The position numbers and the translations under genes are program-made. Shown piece after piece: positions 33,132 through 42,140 of a stretch of DNA of 42,215 bases. How positions within the stretch are numbered: the stretch's first letter is position 1; every line of letters starts with the position of its first letter. The DNA comes from Rhodothermia bacterium (lineage in GTDB: Bacteria > Bacteroidota > Rhodothermia > Rhodothermales > JAAAOL01), in the NCBI GenBank assembly GCA_030428385.1, contig JAUIDY010000049.1, positions 1 to 42,215 on the forward strand. The letters are read 5' to 3'. Below the pieces are notes generated by a model. The model worked only from the letters and a program-made list of their open reading frames with translations. It searched no databases and was not told the origin of the DNA.

Positions 33132-33181
33132 ATGCCCGTGATGTTTTTCTGAGCCGTCCCCGTTCACCGAGTCACGTAATC

Positions 33182-33733
33182 ATGTATCGCTGGATTTTTG
33201 TTGTCGTCTTGGTCTTCTTTCCTTCGCTTGCTTTTGCACAAGAAGCACCCTCGTGCGAGTCTGTCCCCGATTACGAGAAAGTCCGTTTTATTATTGGAGA
33301 TTGGCAGGCCTACTATGGAGGCGACCCTTATTTCGAAGGAAAACGGTATCGGGTAGGGACCAATAAAATCCGCGCGACCGAAACGGGGTGTGCCATCTCT
33401 GAAAGCTGGGCGAGTATTGGCGGGGTCCGCGGGTCTAGCCTCTTCTATTATTCAGAGGCAGATGAAACGTGGAAACAGGTAGGCATCGGTCCAGGCAGCG
33501 AGATCGAGTCTGGGGAGGTATATGAGAAGCTTCTGACTGAGACTGACGAGGAGGGGATGATACGGTTTCAGGGGGAGATAACCACCTCCAGTGGATCCTC
33601 TTATTTAGAGCGCTCTACATACAAGCCGCTGCCTGATGGTTCCGTTCATTTTCATTACGAATCATCAAGAGATGGAGGGGAGACGTGGGAGCCTGTGGTT
33701 GTGGTCGTTTATGGCGTCCGTGAGGATACCTGA
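33182..33733 (+). CDS. Small exported protein of unknown function
   Basis: A 183-residue protein. A signal peptide (WIFVVVLVFFPSLAFA, cleavage before QEAP) is followed by a mature domain that is mainly beta: IIGDWQAYYGG, ISESWASIGGVRGSSLFYY, TWKQVGIGPGS and VHFHYESSRDGGETWEP. The overall pattern recalls the small-ligand beta-barrel class whose members begin with a GDW motif (DUF1579-like), but I do not claim the family. Two cysteines (in PSCESV and TGCAIS) may form a disulfide. The frame is open to 33110; the ATG at 33182 starts the signal peptide. Periplasmic or secreted. No operon partner is certain. Confidence 0.7.
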   Translation: MYRWIFVVVLVFFPSLAFAQEAPSCESVPDYEKVRFIIGDWQAYYGGDPYFEGKRYRVGTNKIRATETGCAISESWASIGGVRGSSLFYYSEADETWKQVGIGPGSEIESGEVYEKLLTETDEEGMIRFQGEITTSSGSSYLERSTYKPLPDGSVHFHYESSRDGGETWEPVVVVVYGVREDT

Positions 33734-33837
33734 GAACAGGGAGTACGAAGGAGTGGGGGTTATTTTGCCCTGTTACCTCCAGAAGGGAGATGGCGGCTTG
33801 GATCTCAAGTCCCTCACCACCCTTTTCTTTCTGTCCT

Positions 33838-34293
33838 ATGCGTTCCGTTCGATTTTCGCGAGATGGGCTAATTGCCATGTTGGTTGTTGCCCTGTTTTCT
33901 CTCCCGGCCTGCATCATTGTAGTAGATGCTGACGACGACGATGACTTGTTTCGATTTGATGATCTTGAAGATACTACCTGGGTACTCGAAGCCATTGTAA
34001 TTGATGATCGCTCGTATCCCGTTCGGGACGGCATCTATTCGTTAGAATTTGAGCGTCGAGGATTTGGCGGCACCGCCGATTGTAATGTGTATGGCGGTGA
34101 TTATCACACCTCGCGAGACGGGGGGCTGTCTATCGACGGCTTATACAGCACTGAAGTAGCTTGCGAACCGCCTTCGTTTGAGAACGAATATTTCCGTAAT
34201 CTGGAAAACGTCGCTTTCTACCGAATCCGAAGTGGTGATCTGTACCTCTATGACCGGCGGGATGATCTGTTGCTGCGGTTTGAAGAAGACTAA
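33838..34293 (+). CDS. META/HslJ-like lipoprotein
   Basis: A 151-residue predicted lipoprotein. The signal MRSVRFSRDGLIAMLVV ends in LPAC with C25 as lipidation site. An acidic DADDDDD stretch follows, then a META-type domain: DTTWVLEAIV, YSLEFERRGFGGTADCNVYGG (shortened here in meaning to the GxADCNxYxG motif), a CEPP segment with second cysteine, and the final DLLLRFEED. HslJ-like META proteins are envelope proteins linked to stress and novobiocin resistance in E. coli; here the function is unknown. The frame is open upstream to 33790, but the lipobox fixes the ATG at 33838. Confidence 0.78.
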   Translation: MRSVRFSRDGLIAMLVVALFSLPACIIVVDADDDDDLFRFDDLEDTTWVLEAIVIDDRSYPVRDGIYSLEFERRGFGGTADCNVYGGDYHTSRDGGLSIDGLYSTEVACEPPSFENEYFRNLENVAFYRIRSGDLYLYDRRDDLLLRFEED

Positions 34294-34317
34294 TCAGCTG
34301 TTTGGATTAGTTTTTTT
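34289..34317 (+). terminator. Intrinsic terminator of the META lipoprotein gene
   Basis: ACTAATC (34289-34295) and GATTAGT (34305-34311) form a 7-bp stem with a 9-base loop, followed by seven T (34311-34317). The left arm contains the TAA stop codon. The stem is AT-rich, but the geometry is that of a Rho-independent terminator. Confidence 0.78.
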
Positions 34318-34477
34318 ACTACGAAAACGTTATTCCCCCCTCATCGTCGGTCAATAGCGCAGTTTTTACCATCCAGAGTGGTGCCCCAATCCATCCACGA
34401 GTCTTTCTTACTCGCGTCAGTCAGAAGAAAAACACGGCCGCTGATAATTATTCGTCTTCATCAAAACACAAAGTTTC

Positions 34478-34508
34478 GAAACCCTCGGCGCAAGAAGTCG
34501 AGGGTTTC
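34478..34508 (+). terminator. 10-bp inverted repeat upstream of the TPM pair
   Basis: GAAACCCTCG (34478-34487) and CGAGGGTTTC (34499-34508) form a perfect 10-bp stem with an 11-base loop, followed by CTTATTATG. This could be a backup terminator or a stem in the leader of the TPM gene. The left arm overlaps a second palindrome GTTTCGAAAC (34473-34482), which would compete with it. Confidence 0.5.
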
Positions 34509-34533
34509 CTTATTATGGGGCATAGAGTCTGTT

Positions 34534-34545
34534 AATTGATCAATT
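34534..34545. promoter_or_regulatory. 12-bp perfect palindrome before the first TPM gene
   Basis: AATTGATCAATT is its own reverse complement and lies 8 bases before the ATG at 34554. Its size and symmetry suit a dimeric regulator, but it is AT-rich and could be chance. Confidence 0.35.
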
Positions 34546-34553
34546 CATGCGCT

Positions 34554-35213
34554 ATGACCCTTTTCACCGAGGCCGAGCAACAACGGATTCAAAATGCGGT
34601 CGCCCAGGCCGAAGGCCGGACGGCAGGAGAAATTGTGCCGTATATCGTCACCCAAAGTAGTGGATATGAAGTGGCGGTCTGGCGAGGGGGCTCCCTGGTG
34701 GCACTTCTTACCCTCGGATTGTCGTTACTCCTAACTTCTGTGTACTCTGGGTGGGGGTTGGGCTGGTTGTATACCAACTGGGGTATCGCCTTGGCAACCT
34801 TGGGCGGCGCTACGGTCGGGGCATTGCTTACGACGTTTGTCTCTCCCTTAAAGCGGTGGTTGACTGGAGATGCGTTACTTGCCGAAACGGTTCACCGACG
34901 GGCGATGCAGGCCTTTGTTGAGGAAGAGATATTTAAAACCCGTGACCGCACCGGCATCCTGTTATTTCTCTCCCTGTTTGAACATCGGATTGAGGTGCTT
35001 GGTGATGAAGGGATCAACCAGAAGGTGACGCCCGATGAGTGGGTGGATGTAGTGATGCGAATACGAAAAGGCATCAAGGAAGACCATTTGGCTGATGGTC
35101 TGGTAGAGGCCATTGAGCAATGTGGGCATTTGCTCGAAAAACGGGGGGTAGCGATCCAGCCCGATGACACGGATGAGTTGTCGAACAAAGTGCGCATTCG
35201 CGACGAAGGATAG
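34554..35213 (+). CDS. TPM-domain membrane protein (first of pair)
   Basis: A 219-residue protein with a TPM domain: FTEAEQQRIQNAVAQAE at the N-terminus, then GEIVPYIVTQSSGYE, two membrane helices (about 45-65 and 70-95) and the RTGILLFLSLFEHRIEVLGD motif, closing with IKEDHLADGLVEAIEQCG. TPM domains have been reported with phosphatase activity in plants; in bacteria they are usually uncharacterised and lie next to LemA genes. The ORF could start upstream at a TTG, but the ATG at 34554 gives the usual MTLFTEAEQ start. The partner TPM gene follows 11 bases downstream. Confidence 0.82.
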   Translation: MTLFTEAEQQRIQNAVAQAEGRTAGEIVPYIVTQSSGYEVAVWRGGSLVALLTLGLSLLLTSVYSGWGLGWLYTNWGIALATLGGATVGALLTTFVSPLKRWLTGDALLAETVHRRAMQAFVEEEIFKTRDRTGILLFLSLFEHRIEVLGDEGINQKVTPDEWVDVVMRIRKGIKEDHLADGLVEAIEQCGHLLEKRGVAIQPDDTDELSNKVRIRDEG

Positions 35214-35224
35214 GTCTTGAAACC

Positions 35225-36205
35225 ATGTCGAATCACCATTCCATGCCCCCTCATATCAAAAGCAGGTGGATCATCTTTCTGCTGGTCGGCTGTTTTTATG
35301 TGCTACCAGTACAGGCGCAGCGCAGTGTCCCGTCCCTTTCCGGGCGTGTGGTTGATCAGGCAGACATCCTTTCTACCACCACGGAACGTACCCTGTCTTC
35401 CTTGTTGGTTGCCCATGAAGACGCGACAAGCAATCAGGTAGTGGTGCTGACGATTCCCTCGCTCGAGGGTGAAGTGCTTGAAGAATATTCCCTTCGGGTT
35501 GCTGAGACGTGGCGGTTAGGTACGGCTGAAAACGACAACGGGGTGCTGTTACTCATTGCCCACACCGATCGGAAAATAAGGATTGAAGTGGGATATGGAC
35601 TTGAAGGAGACCTCCCCGATGTGGCGGCAAGCCGGATTATCAACAATGTCATCGTCCCCGAATTCCGGAGCGGTGACTTCGATGGAGGGGTGCTGGCGGG
35701 GACGCAAGCCATTCTCGGGACCATCGAAGGGACGTATTACCCATCAGACATAGCGGTAGCAGAAGGATTCGACGACATTCCTTGGGGATTCCGGCTCATC
35801 TTCGGCGGCATGTTTATGGGCATCCCGGGCATTTTTCTTACCCTTGCCGTCTTCACCATTACAGGTGCTATGCGATGGGTCATGTACTTTTTCCTCCTTC
35901 CGTTTTTTGCCATCGGAAGTTTTGTCCTGACCGCCAGCGGGATGGGTGTGCTGATTGTTCTTATGCTCTATACGCTCATCTTCTGGGGCGTCCCCATGAT
36001 CCCACGGGTCCGTAAAGTACGAGAGCGGGCAGACAAAGCCTTTAAATCAGGGAAGTCGGCCAAGATTGGGCCGTTTACGGTGAGCAGCAGCAGTTCAAGT
36101 GGCGGTTGGTCTTCTTCCTCCGGGAGTAGCTGGTCAAGTAGCGGAAGCAGCTTCAGCGGTGGAGGCGGCTCTTTCGGAGGGGGCGGGGCATCCGGGGGAT
36201 GGTAA
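35225..36205 (+). CDS. YgcG-like TPM-domain protein with Gly/Ser-rich tail
   Basis: A 326-residue exported membrane protein. A signal segment (WIIFLLVGCFYVLPVQAQ) is followed by a TPM domain: GRVVDQADILS, NQVVVLTIPSLEGE, VAETWRLGTAENDNGVLLLIA, RIEVGYGLEGDLPD and the FDGGVLAGTQAI end. Two or three membrane helices (about 195-265) lead to a long low-complexity tail rich in Ser, Gly and Trp (SFSGGGGSFGGGGASGGW), a hallmark of YgcG-type TPM proteins. Usually these pair with LemA and a second TPM protein; the second is directly upstream here, LemA is not in the window. It ends one base from the end of the convergent DUF59 gene. Confidence 0.85.
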   Translation: MSNHHSMPPHIKSRWIIFLLVGCFYVLPVQAQRSVPSLSGRVVDQADILSTTTERTLSSLLVAHEDATSNQVVVLTIPSLEGEVLEEYSLRVAETWRLGTAENDNGVLLLIAHTDRKIRIEVGYGLEGDLPDVAASRIINNVIVPEFRSGDFDGGVLAGTQAILGTIEGTYYPSDIAVAEGFDDIPWGFRLIFGGMFMGIPGIFLTLAVFTITGAMRWVMYFFLLPFFAIGSFVLTASGMGVLIVLMLYTLIFWGVPMIPRVRKVRERADKAFKSGKSAKIGPFTVSSSSSSGGWSSSSGSSWSSSGSSFSGGGGSFGGGGASGGW

Positions 36206-36206
36206 G

Positions 36207-36554
36207 CTACATAAACCCAAGCGTCAGTCGGGCTTCGTCTGACATCATCTCAAAGCCAAAAGGTGGGTCAAACGTTAGCACCACCTCGGCATTTTCCACA
36301 CCATCCGTATAGCCGGCGGCCATTTCTACTTGTCCGGGCAAGATGTTGGCAGCTGGGCAGTTTGGCGCTGTCAAGGTCATCTTGATAAAGACGTTGTAGT
36401 CTTCCTCGATGTTGATCTCATAGATCAATCCCAAGTCGAAGACATTGACTGGGATCTCGGGGTCGTACACCTGTCGGATGGAATCGATGATTCGGGTGGC
36501 GAGGTGTTCATCCTCAGAGGCGTTATTGATTACCGTATGTGTAGGTATTTCCAT
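36207..36554 (-). CDS. DUF59/MIP18-family Fe-S assembly protein (SufT-like)
   Basis: A 115-residue protein of the DUF59 family, which helps mature Fe-S proteins. Signatures: YDPEIPVNVFDLGLIYEI, TLTAPNCPAA with conserved C66, and FDPPFGFEMMSDEARLTLG at the end. It is the last gene of the suf operon, 11 bases after sufE, the typical SufT position. No membrane segment. SufT of Staphylococcus works as an auxiliary factor when demand for Fe-S proteins is high; the same is inferred here. Confidence 0.9.
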   Translation of the reverse strand: MEIPTHTVINNASEDEHLATRIIDSIRQVYDPEIPVNVFDLGLIYEINIEEDYNVFIKMTLTAPNCPAANILPGQVEMAAGYTDGVENAEVVLTFDPPFGFEMMSDEARLTLGFM

Positions 36555-36565
36555 GATGTGTGCAG

Positions 36566-37000
36566 TCAGTTGCGGACAGTGGCACTAAAAAGCAAGGCAT
36601 ACTGTTTCATGCGTTTGACCATCGCGGCAAGTCCGTTCTTTCGCGTGGCAGAAAGATGATCCTGAAGCCCGATTTTATCGAGGAACTCAAGCTGGGCAGT
36701 CGCGATGTCGGAGGCGGGCTGACCGGTAAATACACGCACAAGCAGCGAGATTAACCCTTTGGTGATCAAGGCGTCACTGTCGGCGAAAAAGTAGACGCGT
36801 CCGTCTTGTTCCTCAGCCCGTAGCCACACCTGGCTCTGGCATCCATGAATGCGATAGTCAGGCGTCTTGAAGGAATCATCGATGGCCGGAACGTCTTTGC
36901 CCAGGTCGATCAGGTATTCATACTTCCCCATCCAGTCGTCAAAGAGAGCAAATTCTTCGACTACATCTTGCGCACGTTCAGCGATGCTCGGGGTAGCCAT
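36566..37000 (-). CDS. sufE: SufE, sulfur acceptor for SufS
   Basis: A 144-residue SufE. The active cysteine is C54 in RIHGCQSQVW, which takes persulfide sulfur from SufS and passes it to the SufBCD scaffold. Further family motifs: LGKDVPAID, ALITKGLISLLVRVFTGQ, and a C-terminal RKNGLAAMVKRMK helix. Start ATG at 37000 is 15 bases after the sufS stop. A sufU-type alternative is excluded by sequence. Confidence 0.95.
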   Translation of the reverse strand: MATPSIAERAQDVVEEFALFDDWMGKYEYLIDLGKDVPAIDDSFKTPDYRIHGCQSQVWLRAEEQDGRVYFFADSDALITKGLISLLVRVFTGQPASDIATAQLEFLDKIGLQDHLSATRKNGLAAMVKRMKQYALLFSATVRN

Positions 37001-37015
37001 AAGTAGGGTTGGGTG

Positions 37016-38260
37016 CTAGGCAAAAAGTTGTTTTACTTTCAAGATGCCATCGGCCAGGGCATCCACATCGTTGCGGGTGTTGTACAGCGCAAACGATGCA
37101 CGTACAGTACCGGGAATACCTAGGCGGTCCATCAGCGGTTGGGCACAGTGGTGCCCTGTCCGAACAGCAATCCCGAGCCGGTCGAGGATGGTTCCAGCGT
37201 CGTAAGGATGAATATCTCCCACCAGGAATGAAACGACGCTTGCTTTTTGGGGAGCCGTCCCGATCAGCCGCACCCCTTCGATGTTTCCAATGCGTTCGGT
37301 GGCATAAGCGAGCACCTCTCGCTCATGTGCTTCAATGGCGTCGTGCCCAAGCGATTCCATAAAGTCGATAGCGGCTGCCAACCCGAGCCCACCTGCGATA
37401 TGGGGTGTGCCCGCTTCAAATTTGTGTGGCAGGCTATCGTACGTAGAGCGCTCAAAGGAAACCTGTTCTATCATATCGCCCCCTCCTTGGTAGGGGGGAA
37501 GCGCGTTGAGCCAGGCTTCCTTGCCGTATAAGACCCCAATCCCTGTAGGGCCGAACATTTTGTGGCTGGAAAAACAGTAAAAGTCGGCATCAAGCGCCCG
37601 CACGTCGATCTTGGCATGCGGTGCTGCTTGAGCACCATCAATCAACACCGGGATTTCGAGTGCGTGGGCATCAGCGATGATCTGGGCGATGGGGTTGATC
37701 GTCCCAAGCGCATTGGAAATATGGTTGACGGCAACCAGTTTCGTTCGTTCACTCAACAAGGAACGGTACGCGTCAAGGTCTAACGACCCGTCATCGTGGA
37801 TGGGGATAATGCGCAGGGTTGCCCCAACCTCTTCACAAAGCATTTGCCACGGCACGAGGTTGGAATGGTGTTCGAGGGCAGAGACCACCAACTCGTCACC
37901 AGCGCTCACCTGCGTTTTGCCGTAACTGGAAGCGATAAGGTTGATCGCCTCAGTGGTGCCGCGCGTAAAGATAACCTCGTGCGTATGCGCGGCGTTGATA
38001 AACCGTGCGACGGTTTGCCGTGCCTGTTCATACGCGTCGGTGGCCTGCTGGCTCAGAAAATGCACGCCACGGTGGATGTTGCTATTCTCCACGGCATAAT
38101 AGTGGGCCATCCGGTCCAATACCACGCGCGGTTTCTGTGCCGTCGCAGCATTGTCTAAATAGATCAACGGGAGTTCGTCATACACCGTCTGCTGGAGGGC
38201 CGGGAAAGCCGCACGGACCGCATCAACATCAAACGCAACCGAAGTACGAGGGGTGGGCAT
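37016..38260 (-). CDS. sufS: SufS cysteine desulfurase
   Basis: A 414-residue PLP-dependent enzyme that removes sulfur from cysteine, leaving alanine and enzyme-bound persulfide. PLP lysine is K234 in SSHKMFGPTG; the persulfide cysteine is C372 in RTGHHCAQPLMD. Other marks: YLDNAATAQKP at the N-terminus, ALEHHSNLVPW and VLIDGAQAAPH. The RxGHHCAQP form places it in the group II SufS type, which uses SufE. Located between sufD and sufE. Length is normal. Confidence 0.97.
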   Translation of the reverse strand: MPTPRTSVAFDVDAVRAAFPALQQTVYDELPLIYLDNAATAQKPRVVLDRMAHYYAVENSNIHRGVHFLSQQATDAYEQARQTVARFINAAHTHEVIFTRGTTEAINLIASSYGKTQVSAGDELVVSALEHHSNLVPWQMLCEEVGATLRIIPIHDDGSLDLDAYRSLLSERTKLVAVNHISNALGTINPIAQIIADAHALEIPVLIDGAQAAPHAKIDVRALDADFYCFSSHKMFGPTGIGVLYGKEAWLNALPPYQGGGDMIEQVSFERSTYDSLPHKFEAGTPHIAGGLGLAAAIDFMESLGHDAIEAHEREVLAYATERIGNIEGVRLIGTAPQKASVVSFLVGDIHPYDAGTILDRLGIAVRTGHHCAQPLMDRLGIPGTVRASFALYNTRNDVDALADGILKVKQLFA

Positions 38261-38277
38261 AACATTGGCCCATTTGG

Positions 38278-39618
38278 TTAGAGGCGTCGAAAATAATCCA
38301 AAAGCCGCTGGTCCAGCCAGACTTGCAGCGACTCAATCTGCACCGTCTCCACCACATCCCGAGCGAAGGCCGTAAGCATAAGTCCCCGGGCCTGCTGTTC
38401 CGTGAGACCCCGTGAGCGGAGGTAAAAGATGCCTTCTTGGTCTAACTGCCCACTCGTTGCACCATGGCTGCACCGTACATCGTCGGCGTAAATCTCCAGT
38501 TCGGGCTTGGCGTACATCTGCGCACTGTCGGAAACCACCACGCTCTTGTTCGACTGGTAAGCGTTAATTCGTTGGGCATCCTGGCGGACCATAATTTTTC
38601 CGTTGAAGACCCCCGTAGATTGGTCGCTCAGCACACCCTTGAACAACTCGTTCGAGAAGCAGTCGGGTTGTGCATGATCCATGTACGTATGGTTATCGAT
38701 ATGGCTCTTACCATGGCCCAAAAACAACCCGTACATATGTGATTCGTCGTTGCGCCCATCTGCCACAATGGTGACGTTGTTGCGCACCATTTCACCGCCG
38801 AACGTAAAGAAGCTGGTGCGAAAGTGGCTGTCGTCTTCCTGATGGGTGTGTACCCCGTTGACCTGCACGACGTTTGGTTCGTCGTCTTGCACTTCATACA
38901 GATCTACGTGGGCATTGCGCCCAACAGCAACTTCCGTCACGGTGTTAACAAAGGTTTTGGTACCACCGAGCGCCCGGGCCGACTGTGCTAGCTTTACGCG
39001 GCTGCCTTCGTCAGCAATGATCAAGTGACGGGGTTGTACCAACAGGTCCTCATTTGCGGCAATCAGGCTGACAAGGTGTACAGGTTTCTCAACGACGGTG
39101 TTTTTGGGTACATGGATAAACAACCCGTCCTGTACAAACGCTGTGTTCAGTGCTACAAGGGCATCATTTTCAAAGGACGCATACTGGCTAAAATGGGCGT
39201 TAAACAAGGCCGCATTCGCTTCGGCCGCTTTAGCCAAATTGGTGACGATGACCCCTTTAGGTAATGCACCAATGTCGGAGAGGGAAGCATCAAAACGTCC
39301 GTTGACAAGCACCACAACATGGGCATCTAGATCTGGGACCAGCAGTTCTTGAACATCCCGAGCCGAAACGCTTGTTTCAGGCTGTCCAAGGAAAAGGTTA
39401 TATCCACGGTTCAGGTAGCGGGCGATGGGCGTGTATTTCCAGGCTTCTGCTTTCGGTGTAGGCAGACCCAGCGTTTCAAATCGCTCGATGGCGGCACGGC
39501 GGGTGCCTTGCACCTGCGCGTTTGAACCATTCAGGACTTGGCCCTCATGCATCTTAAATGCTTCGACGTACCGGCTCACCGTGTCCGTGGCAGTATTAAC
39601 AAGGGTGGGTAGACTCAT
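38278..39618 (-). CDS. sufD: SufD, Fe-S scaffold subunit
   Basis: A 446-residue beta-helical partner of SufB in the SufBC2D scaffold. Diagnostic parts: GLPTPKAEAWKYTP near the N-terminus, FNGKIMVRQDAQRINAYQSN, DDVRCSHGATSGQLDQEGIFYLRSRG with a conserved histidine, and the terminal WLDQRLLDYF. The frame is open to a TTG at 39648, but the ATG at 39618 (MSLPTLVN) is preferred. It lies 34 bases after sufC and 17 before sufS. Confidence 0.95.
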   Translation of the reverse strand: MSLPTLVNTATDTVSRYVEAFKMHEGQVLNGSNAQVQGTRRAAIERFETLGLPTPKAEAWKYTPIARYLNRGYNLFLGQPETSVSARDVQELLVPDLDAHVVVLVNGRFDASLSDIGALPKGVIVTNLAKAAEANAALFNAHFSQYASFENDALVALNTAFVQDGLFIHVPKNTVVEKPVHLVSLIAANEDLLVQPRHLIIADEGSRVKLAQSARALGGTKTFVNTVTEVAVGRNAHVDLYEVQDDEPNVVQVNGVHTHQEDDSHFRTSFFTFGGEMVRNNVTIVADGRNDESHMYGLFLGHGKSHIDNHTYMDHAQPDCFSNELFKGVLSDQSTGVFNGKIMVRQDAQRINAYQSNKSVVVSDSAQMYAKPELEIYADDVRCSHGATSGQLDQEGIFYLRSRGLTEQQARGLMLTAFARDVVETVQIESLQVWLDQRLLDYFRRL

Positions 39619-39652
39619 TTTTGTATCAATCGTATTTCGCTCGGACAAAAGA

Positions 39653-40423
39653 TTAAACCGCGGCTACGCTTTCTTCGCGGATCCAGTCGTACCCCTGATC
39701 TTCGAGTTTCAGGGCGAGATCTTTGTCGCCACTCATCACAATGCGTCCATCAACCATCACGTGCACCTTATCCGGCACGATATAGTCGAGGAGGCGCTGG
39801 TAGTGTGTGATGACGACAAACGCACGGTCCGCAGCGCGCAGCTTATTCACGCCATCGGCGACGATTCGCAATGCGTCGATGTCGAGGCCGGAGTCTGTTT
39901 CATCAAGAATGGCAAGGCGTGGTTCGAGGAGGGCAAGCTGAAAAATTTCGTTGCGCTTCTTTTCACCTCCAGAAAACCCTTCGTTCACCGAGCGACGCAA
40001 AAACGCGGGGTCGAGGTTTACCAAGGCTGCTTTTTCACGCATGAGCTTAAGGAAAACACCCGCGCTGATTTCTTCTTCCCCACGGTGTTCACGCTGGGCG
40101 TTGATCGCTTCCTTAAGGAAGTTCATCTGGCTGACGCCGGGCAACTCCACGGGGTATTGAAACGCGAGGAACACGCCGTCGCGGGCCCGTTCATCGGGCT
40201 CCATTTCCAACAAGTCTTCGCCGTGGTAGGCGACGCTACCTTCGGTCACTTCATAATCTTCGCGTCCGGCCAGCACCGAGGCGAGCGTGCTTTTGCCAGA
40301 GCCATTTGGCCCCATAATCGCATGCACTTCGCCGGGATTGACGGTCAGGTCGACGCCTTTCAGAATCTCCAGCCCGGATTCTTCGAGCGAGGCGCGTAGG
40401 TTTTTGATGTCTAGGAGAGCCAT
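39653..40423 (-). CDS. sufC: SufC, ABC-type ATPase of the Fe-S scaffold
   Basis: A 256-residue cytoplasmic ATPase that drives conformational change in SufB-SufD. Walker A GPNGSGKST is at 38-46, the ABC signature reads FSGGEKKRNE, Walker B LAILDETDSGLDIDALR, and the switch histidine lies in VVITHYQRLLDYI. No membrane domain. Preceded by a 175-base gap after sufB, longer than the other gaps in the operon, and with no clear terminator. Confidence 0.97.
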   Translation of the reverse strand: MALLDIKNLRASLEESGLEILKGVDLTVNPGEVHAIMGPNGSGKSTLASVLAGREDYEVTEGSVAYHGEDLLEMEPDERARDGVFLAFQYPVELPGVSQMNFLKEAINAQREHRGEEEISAGVFLKLMREKAALVNLDPAFLRRSVNEGFSGGEKKRNEIFQLALLEPRLAILDETDSGLDIDALRIVADGVNKLRAADRAFVVITHYQRLLDYIVPDKVHVMVDGRIVMSGDKDLALKLEDQGYDWIREESVAAV

Positions 40424-40598
40424 GGGGTGGTGGTTTATAATCGTGGTGGTTTTTCGGGAATGGGGAAAATGGGGATGAAACGTGATGCGTGAAATAAATC
40501 TCGGCGAGACTGCTTGGTATATTCCACAACGAAGTTCGAAGTGGTGTTGACGCAGCGTACTCCAGCGTTAGCAAGAGCACCCTCACATTTATTTTTCA
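40424..40598 (-). other. sufB-sufC intergenic gap
   Basis: This 175-base gap is the only long one in the suf operon. It holds no supported gene. On the minus strand it is AT-rich near 40465-40500 and has a CCACCAC direct repeat before sufC. I see no convincing terminator, so an internal promoter or processing site is possible but not shown. Confidence 0.5.
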
Positions 40599-42059
40599 CT
40601 ACCCCACGCTGCCTTCGAGTTCAATCGATAGCAGCTTGCGAGCTTCAACGGCAAATTCCATCGGCAACTTGGCAAGGATTTCTTGGGCAAAGCCGCTCAC
40701 GATAAGCTTCACTGCTTCGGTCTCGCCGATGCCACGGGAGGCACAGTAAAACAACTGATCCTCGCCTACCTTGGTGGTGGTGGCTTCGTGTTCGACCTGT
40801 GCCGTGGGGTTTTTAATCTCGATATACGGGAACGTGTGCGCGCCGCAGCGGTCGCCCAGCAACATCGAGTCGCACTGCGAAAAGTTGCGGGCATTTGCGG
40901 CCTTCTTGTTAATCCTGACGAGGCCTCGGTAGCTGTTCTGTGAGTTGCCGCCCGAAATCCCCTTGGAGATGATGGTCGACTTGGTGTTTTTGCCGAGGTG
41001 GATCATCTTCGTGCCGGTGTCAGCCTGTTGTTTGCCCTTGGTGAACGCCACCGAATAAAACTCGCCAATGGAGTGGTCGCCTTTGAGAATGACGCTCGGG
41101 TATTTCCACGTGATCGCGGAGCCTGTTTCAAGCTGCGTCCACGAGATTTTGCTGCCGTCACCGTCACAGATGCCACGCTTGGTGACAAAGTTATACACGC
41201 CACCCTTGCCTTCCTTGTCGCCAGGATACCAGTTCTGGATGGTTGAGTATTTAACCTCGGCGTCTTTGTGGGCCACAATCTCCACCACAGCGGCGTGCAA
41301 CTGATTCTCGTCGCGCTGAGGAGCCGTGCAGCCTTCGAGGTAGCTAACATAACTACCTTCGTCGGCTATGAGGAGCGTCCGTTCAAACTGACCCGTTCCG
41401 GCCTGGTTGATGCGAAAATACGTCGAAAGCTCCATCGGGCAGCGGACGCCCGGTGGGATGTAGCAGAACGAGCCGTCGGAAAACACCGCTGAGTTGAGCG
41501 CAGCGTAAAAGTTATCCGTGTACGGCACGACGGAGCCGAGGTACTGTTTTACCAAATCCGGGTGGTTATCAATCGCCTCGCCCATCGAGCAGAAGATGAT
41601 GCCTTGCTTGGCAAGTTCTTCCTTAAAGGTGGTGCCTACGGAAACACTGTCAATCACAGCGTCTACAGCCACACCGGCAAGCTTCTTCTGCTCCAAGAGG
41701 GGGATGCCGAGGCGCTCGAAGGTGTTTAGCAATTCGGGGTCCACCTCGTCGAGGCTTTCGTATTTCGCCTTGTTGTTCGGAGCGGAGTAATACGAGATAT
41801 CCTGAAAGTCAGGCTCGTTGTAGTTCAGGGGCGGCCAGCGGGGGTATTTCTCGTTCGGGTTTTCGAGCAAGGTCATGAAATGGCGGAACGCCTTGAGCCG
41901 CCATTCGAGCATCCACTCTGGCTCTTCCTTTTTGGCCGAAATAAATCGGACGATGTCTTCATTGAGCCCCTTTGGAGCAGTATCGGCCTCCACATCGGTG
42001 GTCCAGCCCCAGGGGTAGTCACTGGCTTCTATTTCCTGAAGGTATTTGGTGTCGCTCAT
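40599..42059 (-). CDS. sufB: SufB, Fe-S scaffold subunit
   Basis: A 486-residue scaffold protein on which Fe-S clusters are assembled. Typical segments: [26 protein letters not shown]-like sequence ([18 protein letters not shown]), [53 protein letters not shown] and the catalytic-region [10 protein letters not shown]. It is the first gene of the suf operon, followed by sufC, D, S, E and the DUF59 gene. Start ATG at 42059 has no Shine-Dalgarno. Confidence 0.97.
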   Translation of the reverse strand: MSDTKYLQEIEASDYPWGWTTDVEADTAPKGLNEDIVRFISAKKEEPEWMLEWRLKAFRHFMTLLENPNEKYPRWPPLNYNEPDFQDISYYSAPNNKAKYESLDEVDPELLNTFERLGIPLLEQKKLAGVAVDAVIDSVSVGTTFKEELAKQGIIFCSMGEAIDNHPDLVKQYLGSVVPYTDNFYAALNSAVFSDGSFCYIPPGVRCPMELSTYFRINQAGTGQFERTLLIADEGSYVSYLEGCTAPQRDENQLHAAVVEIVAHKDAEVKYSTIQNWYPGDKEGKGGVYNFVTKRGICDGDGSKISWTQLETGSAITWKYPSVILKGDHSIGEFYSVAFTKGKQQADTGTKMIHLGKNTKSTIISKGISGGNSQNSYRGLVRINKKAANARNFSQCDSMLLGDRCGAHTFPYIEIKNPTAQVEHEATTTKVGEDQLFYCASRGIGETEAVKLIVSGFAQEILAKLPMEFAVEARKLLSIELEGSVG

Positions 42060-42094
42060 GCGCTTGGCTTGGGTGGTGCTCAGTGGGTGGCGGG

Positions 42095-42140
42095 GTTGTC
42101 CCTATCTGGACTCAATAAAAATACGCTTGAGCGGGACAAC
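42095..42140. promoter_or_regulatory. Nested inverted repeats upstream of sufB
   Basis: GTTGTCCC (42095-42102) and GGGACAAC (42133-42140) are perfect 8-bp arms, with CTCAA (42111-42115) and TTGAG (42127-42131) nested inside around an AT-rich centre. It lies 36-81 bases before the sufB ATG, where promoter, operator or leader elements are expected. No SufR or IscR gene is in the window. Confidence 0.55.

Noticed and set aside
39425-40399. 324-codon open frame on + across sufD and sufC
   Set aside because: It is entirely antisense to two certain suf genes, has no recognisable domain, and reflects their codon bias.
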